Of a DNA stretch of 64,000 nt, positions 44,603 through 54,700 are shown in pieces. The DNA comes from Kaistia soli DSM 19436. GTDB taxonomy: Bacteria > Pseudomonadota > Alphaproteobacteria > Rhizobiales > Kaistiaceae. The notes under the pieces were generated by a model. The model had not been told where the DNA came from and ran no database searches. It saw only the letters and a list, made by a program, of their open reading frames with translations. A program made the position numbers and the translations under genes. Position 1 is the stretch's first letter. Every line of letters starts with the position of its first letter. The stretch lies in contig NZ_FQUP01000001.1 in NCBI RefSeq assembly GCF_900129325.1, positions 1,654,615 to 1,718,614 on the forward strand, read 5' to 3'.

Positions 44603-45526
44603 TTGGCGAAGCACGTCGCCGTCCTGATGGGCGGATGGTCGAGCGAAAGACCGGTTTCGCTCAATTCCGGCAAGGGTTGCGCCGATGCGCTCGAGGTTGC
44701 CGGCTACCGGGTCACGCGGGTCGACGTCCAGCGCGATGTGGCCGAGGTGCTGGCGCGCCTGAAGCCTGACGTCGCTTTCAACGCGCTGCACGGTCCATTC
44801 GGCGAGGATGGCTGCATCCAGGGCGTCCTCGAGATTCTCAAGATCCCCTACACCCATTCCGGCGTGCTCGCCTCGGCGCTGGCCATGAACAAGGCGCGCG
44901 CCAAGGACGTCATGGCAGCCGCCGGCATACCGATCGCCGAATCCGTCCTCATGCACCGGCTTGAGGTCGCCAAGGCGCATCCGATGACGCCGCCTTATGT
45001 CGTGAAGCCCGTGGCGGAGGGGTCGAGTTTCGGCGTCCTGATCGTTCGCGAGGGCGCTCTTCACCCGCCTCAGCAACTCTTTGCTGAGGATTGGGCTTTC
45101 GGCGACACGGTCATGGTGGAGCGTTTTATCGGCGGGCGCGAGCTCACTTGCGGCGTCATGGGCGACGAAGCCCTTGATATCATTGAGCTCGTGACGGCCG
45201 ATGGTGGCTGGTACGACTACGACGCCAAATATTCCGACAACGGTGCACGACACGTAATTCCTGCGCCGCTTTTACCAGATGTTTACCAAAGTATACGGAA
45301 TCTGTCGGTGCGGGCTCATCGGGCTCTCGGGTGTCGCGGCATCAGCCGGGCGGACTTCCGATACGACGATCGACCTGACGGCACGGGGCGGCTGGTTTGC
45401 CTTGAAGTGAACACCCAGCCGGGCATGACGGCGACGTCGCTGGTCCCGGATATGGCAAGGCATGCCGGAATGAGTTTTCCGGAACTGGTGAGCTGGATGG
45501 TGGAGGACGCGTCGTGTGGCAGGTAG
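44603..45526 (+). CDS. ddl: D-alanine-D-alanine ligase
   Basis: This 307-residue ATP-grasp enzyme makes D-Ala-D-Ala for MurF. HVAVLMGGWSSERPVSL opens the protein, NALHGPFGEDGCIQGVLE binds ATP and substrate, and YVVKPVAEGSSFGV and CLEVNTQPGMTATSLVP follow. I start at TTG 44603, preceded by AAGGGG, because the conserved start AKHVAVLMGG follows at once; no ATG fits. Codons around 45242-45303 are strongly unlike the rest (TTA, CCA, CAA, AGT, ATA), which suggests an embedded control site. Its 3' end overlaps ftsQ by 13 bases. Confidence 0.93.
   Translation: MAKHVAVLMGGWSSERPVSLNSGKGCADALEVAGYRVTRVDVQRDVAEVLARLKPDVAFNALHGPFGEDGCIQGVLEILKIPYTHSGVLASALAMNKARAKDVMAAAGIPIAESVLMHRLEVAKAHPMTPPYVVKPVAEGSSFGVLIVREGALHPPQQLFAEDWAFGDTVMVERFIGGRELTCGVMGDEALDIIELVTADGGWYDYDAKYSDNGARHVIPAPLLPDVYQSIRNLSVRAHRALGCRGISRADFRYDDRPDGTGRLVCLEVNTQPGMTATSLVPDMARHAGMSFPELVSWMVEDASCGR
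45271..45287. promoter_or_regulatory. CtrA-spaced direct repeat inside ddl, candidate ftsQAZ control site
   Basis: TTTACC-N5-TTTACC is an 11-bp-period repeat, the spacing of a CtrA box (TTAA-N7-TTAA). It sits within ddl, about 230 bp before the ftsQ start, in a run of codons rare for this genome. In Caulobacter, CtrA controls ftsQA, so a matching role here is plausible but inferred. Confidence 0.5.
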
Positions 45527-46431
45527 GCGGGGGCGAGGCGGAAGAGCAGGGAGCGCGCGGGTCGGTCGACGCCGCCGCGCCGTCAGCTCTGCGGATGCCG
45601 TCCTGGCTGCATCGGCGGATGAAGTCACTGGCGCGTTACGAGCGCCGCCTGCCGCCGCATATCGGGCTTGAACTCACGGCGCTCCTGTTCATCGCGACGG
45701 GCATTGCCGGCGTCATGTCGGCTGGCCGCACCGATGAACTCGTCACCTCGTTGTCGAACGCCAGCGGACTGGTCGTCGAATCAGTGAAGATCACCGGCCA
45801 GATGGAGACCTCCGAGGTCGCGGTGCTGCAGAAGCTGCAGCTTCCGCCAGACGCCTCGCTGCCCGCGATCGATGTTGCCTCGGCGCGTGAGCGCATCGAG
45901 AGCCTGCCCTGGGTGCAGACCGCCTCGCTGCGCAAGGTCTATCCCTCGACGCTGAAGATCACGATCGACGAGCGCCAGCCTTATGTGCTGTGGCAGCACG
46001 ACCAGCAGCTTTCCGTTCTCGACGAGACCGGCCGTGTCATCGGCGATGCCAGCGATGCGCATCGCAGCCTCGTCCGCGTCGTCGGCGCCGGTGCCGAGAC
46101 GCGTGCCCCCGAGGCGCTGGCGCTGGCCGATACGGTTCCGGCCATCCGCGCCCGGCTCAAGGCCGCCGTCCTCATCGGGCAGCGGCGCTGGAATTTCGTG
46201 CTCGACAACGGCGTGACGCTGATGCTGCCGCAGGATGATCCGAAGGCCGCGCTCGCGCGCATTGCCGGCTTCGACCAGAGCAACAACCTGCTCGGCCGCG
46301 ATATCGTCAGCGTCGACCTGCGCCTCGGCGACCGGATGTTCGTACGCCTGACGCCCGAAGCCGCCACGAAGCGCGAAGCCGAACTCAAGGAGCAGGCGAA
46401 GCTTGCGAAGCGCAAAGGGGCGAGCACCTGA
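45514..46431 (+). CDS. ftsQ: Cell division protein FtsQ
   Basis: This 305-residue bitopic protein has a basic cytoplasmic segment (residues 1-50), one membrane helix (about 51-70, LELTALLFIATGIAGVM) and a periplasmic POTRA domain starting at VVESVKITGQ. The FtsQ beta domain follows with LPWVQTASLRKVYPSTLKI (about 130-148). It links FtsBL and FtsWI to the divisome. The GTG at 45514 overlaps ddl by 13 bases. Its stop overlaps ftsA by one base. Confidence 0.92.
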   Translation: MWQVGGGEAEEQGARGSVDAAAPSALRMPSWLHRRMKSLARYERRLPPHIGLELTALLFIATGIAGVMSAGRTDELVTSLSNASGLVVESVKITGQMETSEVAVLQKLQLPPDASLPAIDVASARERIESLPWVQTASLRKVYPSTLKITIDERQPYVLWQHDQQLSVLDETGRVIGDASDAHRSLVRVVGAGAETRAPEALALADTVPAIRARLKAAVLIGQRRWNFVLDNGVTLMLPQDDPKAALARIAGFDQSNNLLGRDIVSVDLRLGDRMFVRLTPEAATKREAELKEQAKLAKRKGAST

Positions 46432-47753
46432 TGGCCCTGTTCGTCACCTCCGAAAGCCGCTTGAAGCCGCTGTCGCCCAAGAAGGCGACCATCGTCTCGA
46501 TTCTCGATGTCGGCTCGTCCAAGGTCTGCTGCCTGATCGCGAAGCTTAAGCCTCGCGAGCTTGGCGACGTGCTGCCCGGCCGTACCCATGCGGTCGAGGT
46601 GCTTGGCATCGGTCACCAGCGTTCGCGCGGCATCAAGTCGGGCGTCGTTGTCGACCTCGACAAGGCCGAGCAGGCGATCCGTCTCGCGGTCGACGCCGCC
46701 GAGCGCATGGCCGGCGTCACCGTCGAATCGCTGATCGTGAACGTCTCCTGCGGCCGTCTTTCGAGCGAAGTCTATTCGGCGAGTGTCACGCTCGCCGGCC
46801 ATGAAGTGGTCGAGAACGACATCAAGCGGGTCCTGGCCGCCGGCCGCGAGCACACCGTCACGCCGGAGCGCGCGCCGATCCATTCGCTGCCGATCGGCTA
46901 TGCCATCGACGGCAATGGCGGCATCCGCGATCCGCGCGGCATGCTCGGCGAGCGCCTCGGTGTCGACATGCACATCGTCACCGGCGAATCCGCGCCGCTG
47001 CGCAATCTCGAGCTCTGCATCTCGCGCTGCCATCTCCAGGTCGAGGCGATGGTCGCGACTCCCTATGCGAGCGGCCTTTCGGCGCTTGTCGACGACGAGA
47101 CGGAACTCGGCGTCGCCTGTGTCGATCTCGGCGGCGGCACCACCACGATCTCGGTGTTCATGGACGGCCAGTTCGTCCACGCCGATGCGATCGCCATCGG
47201 CGGCCAGCACGTCACCACCGACATCGCGCGCGGTCTTTCGACCCGGATCGAGGATGCCGAGCGGCTGAAGACCATGCATGGCAGCGCGCTGCCGTCGGTC
47301 TCGGACGAGCGCGACATGCTTTCGGTTCTGCCGATCAGCGACGACGACCGCGATGTTCCGAACCAGATTCCGCGGGCCGCGCTGACGCGAATCATCCGCG
47401 CCCGCATCGAAGAGGTGCTGGAGCTGGTCCGCGACCGGCTCAACCGTTCCGGCTTCCAGACCATGGTCGGACGCCGGATCGTGCTCACCGGCGGCGGCAG
47501 CCAGCTTGCGGGCATCAACGAGGCGGCGCGGCGCATTCTAGCGCGCAATGTCCGGCTCGGCCGTCCCCTCGGCGTGACGGGTCTGCCCGAAGCGGCCAGG
47601 GGGCCCGCGTTCTCTGCGGCTGTCGGCCTTTTGATCTACCCGCAAGTCGCCCAGATCGAGCAGGTCTCGGCGATGCGCGGCCATCGCATGCCAATGACCG
47701 GGACGGGCGGTTATCTCTCCCGGGTCGGTCACTGGTTCCGGGAAAGTTTCTGA
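46431..47753 (+). CDS. ftsA: Cell division protein FtsA
   Basis: This 440-residue actin-like ATPase anchors FtsZ to the membrane. ATP-binding strands are [15 protein letters not shown] (phosphate 1, about residue 24), [14 protein letters not shown] (phosphate 2, about 227) and [12 protein letters not shown] (adenosine loop, about 351). The 1C subdomain lies between. The last residues, [10 protein letters not shown], form the amphipathic membrane-targeting helix. It starts one base inside the ftsQ stop. Confidence 0.95.
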   Translation: MALFVTSESRLKPLSPKKATIVSILDVGSSKVCCLIAKLKPRELGDVLPGRTHAVEVLGIGHQRSRGIKSGVVVDLDKAEQAIRLAVDAAERMAGVTVESLIVNVSCGRLSSEVYSASVTLAGHEVVENDIKRVLAAGREHTVTPERAPIHSLPIGYAIDGNGGIRDPRGMLGERLGVDMHIVTGESAPLRNLELCISRCHLQVEAMVATPYASGLSALVDDETELGVACVDLGGGTTTISVFMDGQFVHADAIAIGGQHVTTDIARGLSTRIEDAERLKTMHGSALPSVSDERDMLSVLPISDDDRDVPNQIPRAALTRIIRARIEEVLELVRDRLNRSGFQTMVGRRIVLTGGGSQLAGINEAARRILARNVRLGRPLGVTGLPEAARGPAFSAAVGLLIYPQVAQIEQVSAMRGHRMPMTGTGGYLSRVGHWFRESF

Positions 47754-47850
47754 TTGCCGAAAGGCGGGGCGCACAGGGCGAGGCGCCTCAATTGAACGAA
47801 GCCAGGCCGGTCTACGCCACCGGCTCAGGGGTCAAGACGACGAGGTCTCC

Positions 47851-49584
47851 ATGACGATCAACCTGAAGATGCCGGACATTACTGAGCTTAAGCCCAAGAT
47901 CACGGTCTTCGGCGTTGGTGGCGCAGGTGGCAACGCCGTCAACAACATGATCCGTTCCGGGCTGGAGGGCGTGGAGTTTGTCTGCGCCAACACCGACAGC
48001 CAGGCGCTCATGTCGGCGCGCGCCGAGCGGCTCATCCAGATGGGTACGGCGGTTACCGAGGGTCTCGGTGCCGGCTCGATGCCCGAAATCGGCCGCGCGG
48101 CCGCCGAGGAAGTGCTGGACGAGATCAACGATCATCTCGCCGGCTCGCACATGGTGTTCGTCACCGCGGGAATGGGCGGCGGCACCGGCACCGGCGCTGC
48201 GCCCGTCATCGCCCGCACGGCCCGTTCGCACGGGATCCTGACGGTCGGCGTCGTGACGAAGCCGTTCCAGTTCGAAGGTGCCCGCCGCATGCGCGTTGCC
48301 GAGGCCGGCATCCGCGAGCTGCAGGAATGCGTCGACACGCTGATCGTCATTCCGAACCAGAACCTGTTCCGTATCGCCAATGAGAAGACGACCTTCGCGG
48401 ACGCCTTCGCCATGGCCGACCAGGTCCTGTATTCGGGCGTCGCCTGCATCACCGACCTGATGGTCAAAGAAGGCCTGATCAATCTCGACTTCGCCGACGT
48501 CCGTTCGGTGATGCGCGAGATGGGCAAGGCGATGATGGGTACGGGCGAAGCCTCCGGCGAGCGCCGCGCCATCCTCGCGGCCGAGGCTGCGATCGCCAAT
48601 CCGCTGCTCGACGAGACGTCGATGCACGGTGCGCGCGGTCTGCTGATCTCGATCACCGGCGGCAAGGACCTGACGCTGTTCGAAGTTGACGAAGCCGCCA
48701 CCCGCATCCGCGAGGAAGTGGATCCGGACGCCAACATCATCCTCGGCGCCACCTTCGAGGAAAGCCTCGAAGGAGTCATCCGCGTCTCGGTCGTCGCCAC
48801 CGGCATCGACAGCGAAGTCCGCGAGGACGTCACGCCGACCGAAGTGCGCATGGCCGAGCTCAACCAGCGCATGAAGGCTGCCGCTCAGGCCGCCGTTCAG
48901 CCGCCGGCTGGCCGTACGCCGCAGGTGAACACCGAACTGCGCGCACCCGCTCCGCAGCAGATCGTCCGTCAGCCGGCGCAGTCCTATGCCCCGGCCCAGC
49001 CGGTCGCCCGCGATCCGGGCGTCACCATCGCCCCGCTGCAGCAGCCGCAGGCGTCGGTGTCCTATGACGAGGCCGAACTCGACCACGAGTTCGACATGGT
49101 CCCGGCTCCGGCCGATGCGCATGACCACCATCCGCAGCAGACCTTCATCCCGCCGGCGGCCGAGGCTCCGGCCTCAAGCCGCATGCCGCGGGTCGAGGAC
49201 TTCCCGGTCGTCGCCCAGCGCGAGATGCATGCTGCTCGCAATGAGGAGCCGCAGGAAGAGGATCGCGGCCCGATGGGTCTGCTCCGCCGGCTGGCCCATC
49301 TCGGCCGTCGCGAGGAGGAAGCCCAGCCGCCGCAGCCGCAGCGGACTGCGTCGGTCCAGCAGGCCCCGGCCCGGGCGCCTCAGCAGGCTCCGCGCCAGCA
49401 GGCTCCGGCTCCCCCGGCGCCACGTCCCCAGCAGGCGCCCCGCCAGGCCGCGCCCGCTCAGGACGGTTATCGCCAGCGCCAGCAGGCGGAACTCGATCCG
49501 CATGGCCGTGTGATGCCGCGTGAGCAGCGTCATGAGGATGACCAGCTCGAGATCCCGGCTTTCCTGCGCCGGCAAGCGAACTGA
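47851..49584 (+). CDS. ftsZ: Cell division tubulin homologue FtsZ
   Basis: This 577-residue GTPase forms the division ring. The globular core (about residues 1-320) has [16 protein letters not shown] and the tubulin signature [11 protein letters not shown] (about 110-120). A very long linker rich in Pro, Gln and Ala follows (about 330-560), typical of alphaproteobacterial FtsZ. The conserved C-terminal peptide [12 protein letters not shown] then binds FtsA. The linker is much longer than the roughly 50 residues of E. coli. It lies 97 bp after ftsA with GAGG before the ATG, and ends at a terminator. Confidence 0.97.
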   Translation: MTINLKMPDITELKPKITVFGVGGAGGNAVNNMIRSGLEGVEFVCANTDSQALMSARAERLIQMGTAVTEGLGAGSMPEIGRAAAEEVLDEINDHLAGSHMVFVTAGMGGGTGTGAAPVIARTARSHGILTVGVVTKPFQFEGARRMRVAEAGIRELQECVDTLIVIPNQNLFRIANEKTTFADAFAMADQVLYSGVACITDLMVKEGLINLDFADVRSVMREMGKAMMGTGEASGERRAILAAEAAIANPLLDETSMHGARGLLISITGGKDLTLFEVDEAATRIREEVDPDANIILGATFEESLEGVIRVSVVATGIDSEVREDVTPTEVRMAELNQRMKAAAQAAVQPPAGRTPQVNTELRAPAPQQIVRQPAQSYAPAQPVARDPGVTIAPLQQPQASVSYDEAELDHEFDMVPAPADAHDHHPQQTFIPPAAEAPASSRMPRVEDFPVVAQREMHAARNEEPQEEDRGPMGLLRRLAHLGRREEEAQPPQPQRTASVQQAPARAPQQAPRQQAPAPPAPRPQQAPRQAAPAQDGYRQRQQAELDPHGRVMPREQRHEDDQLEIPAFLRRQAN

Positions 49585-49607
49585 GCGACTGCAGCATTTC
49601 GACCCTC

Positions 49608-49635
49608 GGCCCGGCGGTTTACCGCCGGGCCTTTT
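49608..49635 (+). terminator. Rho-independent terminator after ftsZ
   Basis: GGCCCGGCGGT and ACCGCCGGGCC are perfect arms separated by TT, followed by TTTT. It starts 24 bp after the ftsZ stop and marks the end of the dcw transcript. Confidence 0.85.
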
Positions 49636-49859
49636 CGCAGGCGCGGCAAGGCTCTCCCCGGCCCAAAGTCGCGTAACATACGGTTAGAAACCGTGATTTG
49701 TGGTGGAAGGGGGCGAGCCGTATCTTCAGCCTACGAATTGCTGCTCTGCAGCGCGATTCCCGCCGGAAAGACAAGCCGGCTTCATTCGCGAGCGAGCGGC
49801 CAGGTAGCTGAAGCGTGACAGGGACGCCGCGTAACTGGCGGTCCCCAGGGGTTCAATCG

Positions 49860-50816
49860 ATGGCAAAGCGTATGAGCACACCGCAGACGACGTTGCGTGA
49901 TCGCGTCGTCGTATCGGGTATCGGTGTGCATAGCGGCCAGCCGGTCTCGATGGCGCTCAACCCTGCGCCCGCCGACAGCGGCATCACATTCCAGCGCACC
50001 GACGGCGATGCTTCCGAGGCGGTGACGATCCGCGCCTCGATCGACAATCTCTCGGCCACCGATTCCTGCACGACGATCGCCCAAATGGGGCTTTCGATCG
50101 CCACGATCGAACATCTGCTTGCGACCTTCAACGGTCTTGGCGTCGATAATGTGGCGGTCGAGATCGATGGCGCCGAGGTGCCGATGATGGATGGCAGCGC
50201 CAGCGCTTTCGTCGCGCTGCTCGACCAGACCGAGATCGTTCAGCTTGCCGCCCGCCGCCGCTTCATCAAGGTCCTGAAGCCGATCCGCCTCGATCAGGGC
50301 CCGGCCTTTGCCGAGCTTCTGCCTTTCGATGGCCGTCGCTTCGAGATCGACATCGACTTCGATTCGCCCCTGATCGGCCGCCAGGCTTTCGTTACCGACC
50401 TGACCCCGGCGACGTTCCGCCGCGATCTCGCGCGTGCCCGGACCTTCGGTTTCCTGCGCGACGTGCAGACCTACTGGTCGCGCGGCCTCGCGCTCGGCTC
50501 CTCGCTCGACAACACGGTCGTGCTTGGCGATGACCGCGTGCTCAACCCTGAAGGGCTGCGCTTCGCGGACGAGTTCGTGCGCCACAAGGCGCTCGATGCG
50601 GTCGGCGACCTGGCGCTTGCCGGTGCGCCGATCATCGGTGCCTATCGCTCCTATCGCGGCGGCCATCGGCTCAACGCCCGCATCGTCGAAGCGCTGCTGG
50701 CTGATTCGTCGGCCTGGTCCTTCGTCGATGGCACGGCTGCGCCGCGCCGCGAGCCGGTTCGCGCGGAAGTTCCCGTCCGCCTCGCGGCCGCAGCGCTCGG
50801 TCCCGAAAAGTCCTGA
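49860..50816 (+). CDS. lpxC: UDP-3-O-acyl-N-acetylglucosamine deacetylase LpxC
   Basis: This 318-residue zinc enzyme performs the committed step of lipid A synthesis, so the cell makes lipopolysaccharide. The substrate motif VVSGIGVHSGQPV opens it. Zinc ligands are in TIEHLLATFNGLG (His near residue 81) and FVRHKALDAVGDLALAG (His and Asp). GGHRLN carries the catalytic His. I start at ATG 49860; ATG 49872 is an alternative. It follows the ftsZ terminator, so it has its own transcript. Confidence 0.94.
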   Translation: MAKRMSTPQTTLRDRVVVSGIGVHSGQPVSMALNPAPADSGITFQRTDGDASEAVTIRASIDNLSATDSCTTIAQMGLSIATIEHLLATFNGLGVDNVAVEIDGAEVPMMDGSASAFVALLDQTEIVQLAARRRFIKVLKPIRLDQGPAFAELLPFDGRRFEIDIDFDSPLIGRQAFVTDLTPATFRRDLARARTFGFLRDVQTYWSRGLALGSSLDNTVVLGDDRVLNPEGLRFADEFVRHKALDAVGDLALAGAPIIGAYRSYRGGHRLNARIVEALLADSSAWSFVDGTAAPRREPVRAEVPVRLAAAALGPEKS

Positions 50817-51001
50817 CGCGCCCTGCGGTCCGCGCGGTTGCGTGGCCAAGCTGCGGGCTCGCCGGATGATCCCCCTGCCTTGAAAATGCGCCAATGCGCT
50901 GGCACGGCTGGTGACATACTGATGTCGTTTCGGCTAGAGAAGCGGCAGTGCTTTGACCCGTCGATAGAGGCGAGGCCGGTTCCGCTGGCTCGTATTCCTG
51001 C

Positions 51002-51880
51002 ATGACAAATATCGATGCGACCCTTCCTTCCGCCGCTGCGAAGCTGGGGCGGAAGGGGACGATCGCCATTCGTGTCGTCCTGCTCTGCTCGCTGGTGGCG
51101 CTGGCCGGCTGCCTCGGCAAGGAAGACGACTCCGACCAGCCGGACATCCCGGCCGGCGAGCTCTACAATCAGGGCCTCAAGCTGATGTCGGAAGGCAAGC
51201 TTCGCGCTGCCGCAACGCGCTTCGGCGAGGTCGACAAGCAGCAGCCTTATACCGAATGGGCGCGCAAGGCCTTGATCATGCAGGCCTTCACCTATTATCG
51301 GCAGGGCAAGTATGACGACACGATCGAGGCCGCCAAGCGCTATGTCGCGCTTTATCCGGCGAGCCCGGACGCAGCTTACGCGCAGTACATGATCGGTCAG
51401 TCCTACTTCAAGCAGATCCCGGACGTGACGCGCGACCAGGAATCGACGCAGCGCGCCATCGCCGCGATGCAGGAAGTCGTCGATCGCTATCCGAATTCCG
51501 AATATGTCGACGACGCGCAGAAGGCGATCATCGTTGCCCGCGACCAGCTCGCCGGCAAGGAAATGCAGATCGGTCGCTATTACCTGGAGCGCCGCGAATA
51601 TCCCGCCGCCATCAACCGCTTCAAGTCGGTGGTGATACAGTACGGCAATACGCGCCAGGTCGAAGAGGCGCTCTATCGCCTGACCTCGGCCTATTACGCG
51701 ATGGGCATTGTCGGCGAGGCGCAGACGGCTGCGGCCGTGCTTGGCCACAACTTCCCGGATTCGCCCTGGTACAAGGATGCTTACAGCCTGTTGCAGACGG
51801 GCGGCGTGTCTCCTTCGGAGAACAGGAGCTCCTGGATCAGCAAGGCGTTCCAGACGGTAACCGGCCTCGGCAAGACCTGA
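51002..51880 (+). CDS. bamD: Outer membrane assembly lipoprotein BamD
   Basis: This 292-residue lipoprotein is part of the BAM complex that inserts beta-barrel proteins in the outer membrane. The signal ends in the lipobox LVALAGC (cysteine near residue 37). Five TPR-like helical pairs follow, including [17 protein letters not shown] and [24 protein letters not shown]-type segments (about 95-120). It lies between lpxC and recN, as usual in alphaproteobacteria. The signal is preceded by about 20 extra residues, so a later start is possible. Confidence 0.93.
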   Translation: MTNIDATLPSAAAKLGRKGTIAIRVVLLCSLVALAGCLGKEDDSDQPDIPAGELYNQGLKLMSEGKLRAAATRFGEVDKQQPYTEWARKALIMQAFTYYRQGKYDDTIEAAKRYVALYPASPDAAYAQYMIGQSYFKQIPDVTRDQESTQRAIAAMQEVVDRYPNSEYVDDAQKAIIVARDQLAGKEMQIGRYYLERREYPAAINRFKSVVIQYGNTRQVEEALYRLTSAYYAMGIVGEAQTAAAVLGHNFPDSPWYKDAYSLLQTGGVSPSENRSSWISKAFQTVTGLGKT

Positions 51881-51902
51881 GGAGGAAGGGTCTAGCCTGC
51901 CG

Positions 51903-53591
51903 ATGCTCGCCGCGCTGTCCATCCGCGACATTGTCCTGATCGACAGGCTCGAGATCGATTTTGCCCCGGGCATGACGGTGCTGACTGGCGAGACCGGCGC
52001 GGGCAAGTCGATCCTGCTCGATGCGTTGGCGCTTGCGCTCGGCGGGCGGGGCGATGGTGCGCTGGTTCGCCACGGCGCCGCGCAGGGACAGGTGAGCGCG
52101 GTGTTCGACCTGCCGGCCGATCATCCGGCGCGGCAGTTTCTGACCGACAACGCCATCGACCATGACGGCGATCTGATCCTCCGCCGCGTCCAGACGGCCG
52201 ATGGCCGCACGCGCGCCTATGTCAACGACCAACCGGTCAGCGTCGCGCTGCTGCACGATGTCGGCGCGCGCCTGGTCGAGATTCATGGGCAGCATGACGA
52301 CCGTGCGCTGATCGATCCGGCCGTCCACCGGCAGCTCATCGATGCGTTTGGCGGGCTTGAGGCGGAAGCTGGAGAGGTTGCTGCCGCTTGGCGCGGCTGG
52401 CGCGCTGCCGAGAGCGAGGTGGCGCTGCTGCGGCGGCGGATCGCCTCCGCGCGCAGCGAGGGCGATTATCTCCGCGCCGCCGTCGACGAATTGCAGCGCC
52501 TCGCGCCCCAGGCCGGCGAGGAGACGGAACTTGCGGCCACGCGTCACCGCATGATGCAGATCGAGAAGATCGCGACCGATCTCAGCGACGCGCATGAAAC
52601 GATTGCAGGCCATGCCTCGCCCGTGCCGACGCTGGCGAGCCTCGCGCGGCGGCTGGAGCGCAAGCGCGATCAGGCCGGCGGGCTGCTCGACGGCGTCGTC
52701 GAGGCGATCGACCAGGCCATCGATGCGCTGGAGGATGCCGAGGGCCTTCTCGACGCCTCAATCCGTGCCAGCAATTTCGATCCGAAGGAATTGGAGCGCA
52801 CCGAGGAGCGACTGTTCGCGCTGCGCGCTGCCGCCCGCAAGCACGATGTGCCGGTCGAGGGGCTCGCGGGGCTGCGCACTCGCATGGAGGCCGACCTCGC
52901 TGCGCTCGATTCGGGCGAGGAGCGGCTTGCGGCGCTCGAAACCGCCGCCGAGCAGGCGCGGCATGGTTTCGATATCCGCGCCGCCGCGCTTTCAGCCCGC
53001 AGGCGCGCCGCCGCCGATGCGCTGGAACTGCGCGTCGCCGAGGAATTGCCGGCGCTGAAGCTCGAGCGCGCCGCCTTCATCGTCGCCATCGAAAGCGACG
53101 GCGAGGAGCGTTCGGAAAGCGGCATCGATGCCGTCTCCTTCGTCGTTCGCACCAATCCCGGCACGCGGCCGGGCCCGTTGATGAAGGTCGCGTCCGGTGG
53201 CGAGCTGTCCCGTTTTCTGCTTGCCATCAAGGTGGCGCTCGCCGATCGCGGCTCGGCACCGACGCTCGTCTTCGACGAGATCGACACCGGCGTCGGCGGC
53301 GCTGTCGCCGAGGCGATCGGGCGCCGCCTGGCGCGGCTCGCCGAGCGGGTGCAGGTGCTTTCGGTGACGCATGCGCCGCAGGTTGCCGCGCGGGCCTACA
53401 GCCACCTGCTGATCGCCAAGACGGTTGTCGTTTCGGGTGGTCAGCCAGCTGGCGAGGAGCGGGTCGCGACCGGTGTCACGCCGCTGAAGGGCGACGAGCG
53501 GCAGGAGGAAATCGCCCGCATGCTCGCCGGCAGCGTCATTACCAATGAAGCGCGTGCCGCTGCGGCGCAGCTGATCGGCGGGGCCGCCTGA
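51903..53591 (+). CDS. recN: DNA repair protein RecN
   Basis: This 562-residue SMC-like ATPase acts in double-strand break repair. It has the Walker A GETGAGKSILLDAL (about residues 28-41), two coiled-coil arms (about 150-350) and the ABC signature VASGGELSRFLLAIK (about 430). The Walker B TLVFDEIDTGVGG (about 455) follows. All domains are present. It lies 22 bp after bamD and ends six bases before the convergent methyltransferase gene. Confidence 0.95.
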   Translation: MLAALSIRDIVLIDRLEIDFAPGMTVLTGETGAGKSILLDALALALGGRGDGALVRHGAAQGQVSAVFDLPADHPARQFLTDNAIDHDGDLILRRVQTADGRTRAYVNDQPVSVALLHDVGARLVEIHGQHDDRALIDPAVHRQLIDAFGGLEAEAGEVAAAWRGWRAAESEVALLRRRIASARSEGDYLRAAVDELQRLAPQAGEETELAATRHRMMQIEKIATDLSDAHETIAGHASPVPTLASLARRLERKRDQAGGLLDGVVEAIDQAIDALEDAEGLLDASIRASNFDPKELERTEERLFALRAAARKHDVPVEGLAGLRTRMEADLAALDSGEERLAALETAAEQARHGFDIRAAALSARRRAAADALELRVAEELPALKLERAAFIVAIESDGEERSESGIDAVSFVVRTNPGTRPGPLMKVASGGELSRFLLAIKVALADRGSAPTLVFDEIDTGVGGAVAEAIGRRLARLAERVQVLSVTHAPQVAARAYSHLLIAKTVVVSGGQPAGEERVATGVTPLKGDERQEEIARMLAGSVITNEARAAAAQLIGGAA

Positions 53592-53597
53592 GCGACG

Positions 53598-54350
53598 TCA
53601 GCGGCGGCGATAGACATTGGCTCGGGCCTTCACCGTCTCCATGCGCGCTCCATCCGGGAAATAAGGCTCCAGCGCGGCCATCAGGTCGGCGCGGCAGGCG
53701 TCTAGCCGATCGCCGAGCACCGCCGGTGACGTCGAGGAGCGGGTCAGTAGCCGCTCGAACAGGTCCTCGGGCGAGATCGGCGACGTGAATACATGCTCGA
53801 TCGCCTCCGTCTCTACAAAGGGCGTGCCGTCGAACCAGCTGGCATAGACAGCGTCCCATCCGGTGGTCTTGCGCGATGAATAAGCGAGATTGACTGCCTC
53901 GAATGCCTGGTGCCACGGGTTGCGCTCGTCCTTCACCGGCGATGCGCCGCAGATCAGGATCACGCCGTTCGCGGCGAGGATCCGGTCCAGCACCGGCGCG
54001 GTCGTCGCTTTGTCCATCCAGTGCAAGGCACGGCCGATGGTGATGAGATCGAAGCGGCCGATGTCGGCGGCGAGATCTTCGGTCCGTCCGGCAATCAGCG
54101 GCAGCTCGATAGCCGCCGCCGCCGCGTCTTCGCGCGCTGCGGCGAGCATGTTCGGCTCAGGATCGACGCCGAGGATCGACCCGACATAGGGATGAAAGCC
54201 GAGCGCGAGCACGCCTGGGCCGGTGCCGAGATCGATCAGGGCCTCATGGCCGTCCAGCGCCAGCCGTTCCGCGATCAACGCGAAGAAGCCCGCCGGATAA
54301 GGCTCGCGGAAGCGCCTGTAGGTCTCCGCAGTCGACGCAAATCGTCCCAT
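53598..54350 (-). CDS. Class I SAM-dependent methyltransferase
   Basis: This 250-residue methyltransferase has the SAM loop LIDLGTGPGVLALGF (about residues 39-53) and GVDPEPNMLAAARE. FDLITIGRALHWMDK is the ubiquinone/menaquinone-type post-II motif. It resembles small Methyltransf_11/UbiE-like proteins of unknown substrate. It converges with recN, with only six bases between stops. Start at the ATG at 54350. No pathway neighbour identifies the substrate. Confidence 0.8.
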   Translation of the reverse strand: MGRFASTAETYRRFREPYPAGFFALIAERLALDGHEALIDLGTGPGVLALGFHPYVGSILGVDPEPNMLAAAREDAAAAAIELPLIAGRTEDLAADIGRFDLITIGRALHWMDKATTAPVLDRILAANGVILICGASPVKDERNPWHQAFEAVNLAYSSRKTTGWDAVYASWFDGTPFVETEAIEHVFTSPISPEDLFERLLTRSSTSPAVLGDRLDACRADLMAALEPYFPDGARMETVKARANVYRRR

Positions 54351-54495
54351 CTTGCCTTCCCCCGCTGTGCCATCGGCCGGCTCTCATAGGGCCCGATGCG
54401 GTCCTCAACGTGTCAGCGGCGCGGCTCCAGTCGCGCTTGCGCAGATTTGCCGCAGTCTTGACGATCCCGATCGGCGTGATTGGCCGTACCGCACG

Positions 54496-54524
54496 TTGAC
54501 CCCTATCCGGGATCGACGTATTTT
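54496..54524 (+). promoter_or_regulatory. Sigma-70-type promoter upstream of the MFS exporter gene
   Basis: TTGACC (54496-54501) and TATTTT (54519-54524) are 17 bp apart in an AT-rich patch. A start near 54530 would give a leader of about 170 nt before the MFS gene. Confidence 0.5.
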
Positions 54525-54555
54525 TTCATAAGGGAACATTATTTGATCGGGAAAT

Positions 54556-54569
54556 GTGACGGCGGTCAC
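54556..54569. promoter_or_regulatory. Inverted repeat GTGAC-N4-GTCAC downstream of the MFS promoter
   Basis: A perfect five-base inverted repeat lies about 25 bp after the expected start site, where a repressor could bind. The remaining part of the 350-bp gap (54351-54700) shows no other gene or repeat. Confidence 0.3.
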
Positions 54570-54700
54570 CGCAACGCCACAAAACCCGGATTATGAGTGA
54601 TCCCGCAGCCCGCGCTCCGGTCGTTCGTTGTTGTTTGCCGCCGCGCGCTGTTCTTCGTGCCGGACCTCCCGCCCGCACGTTCATACCTTAGAGAATTGCA

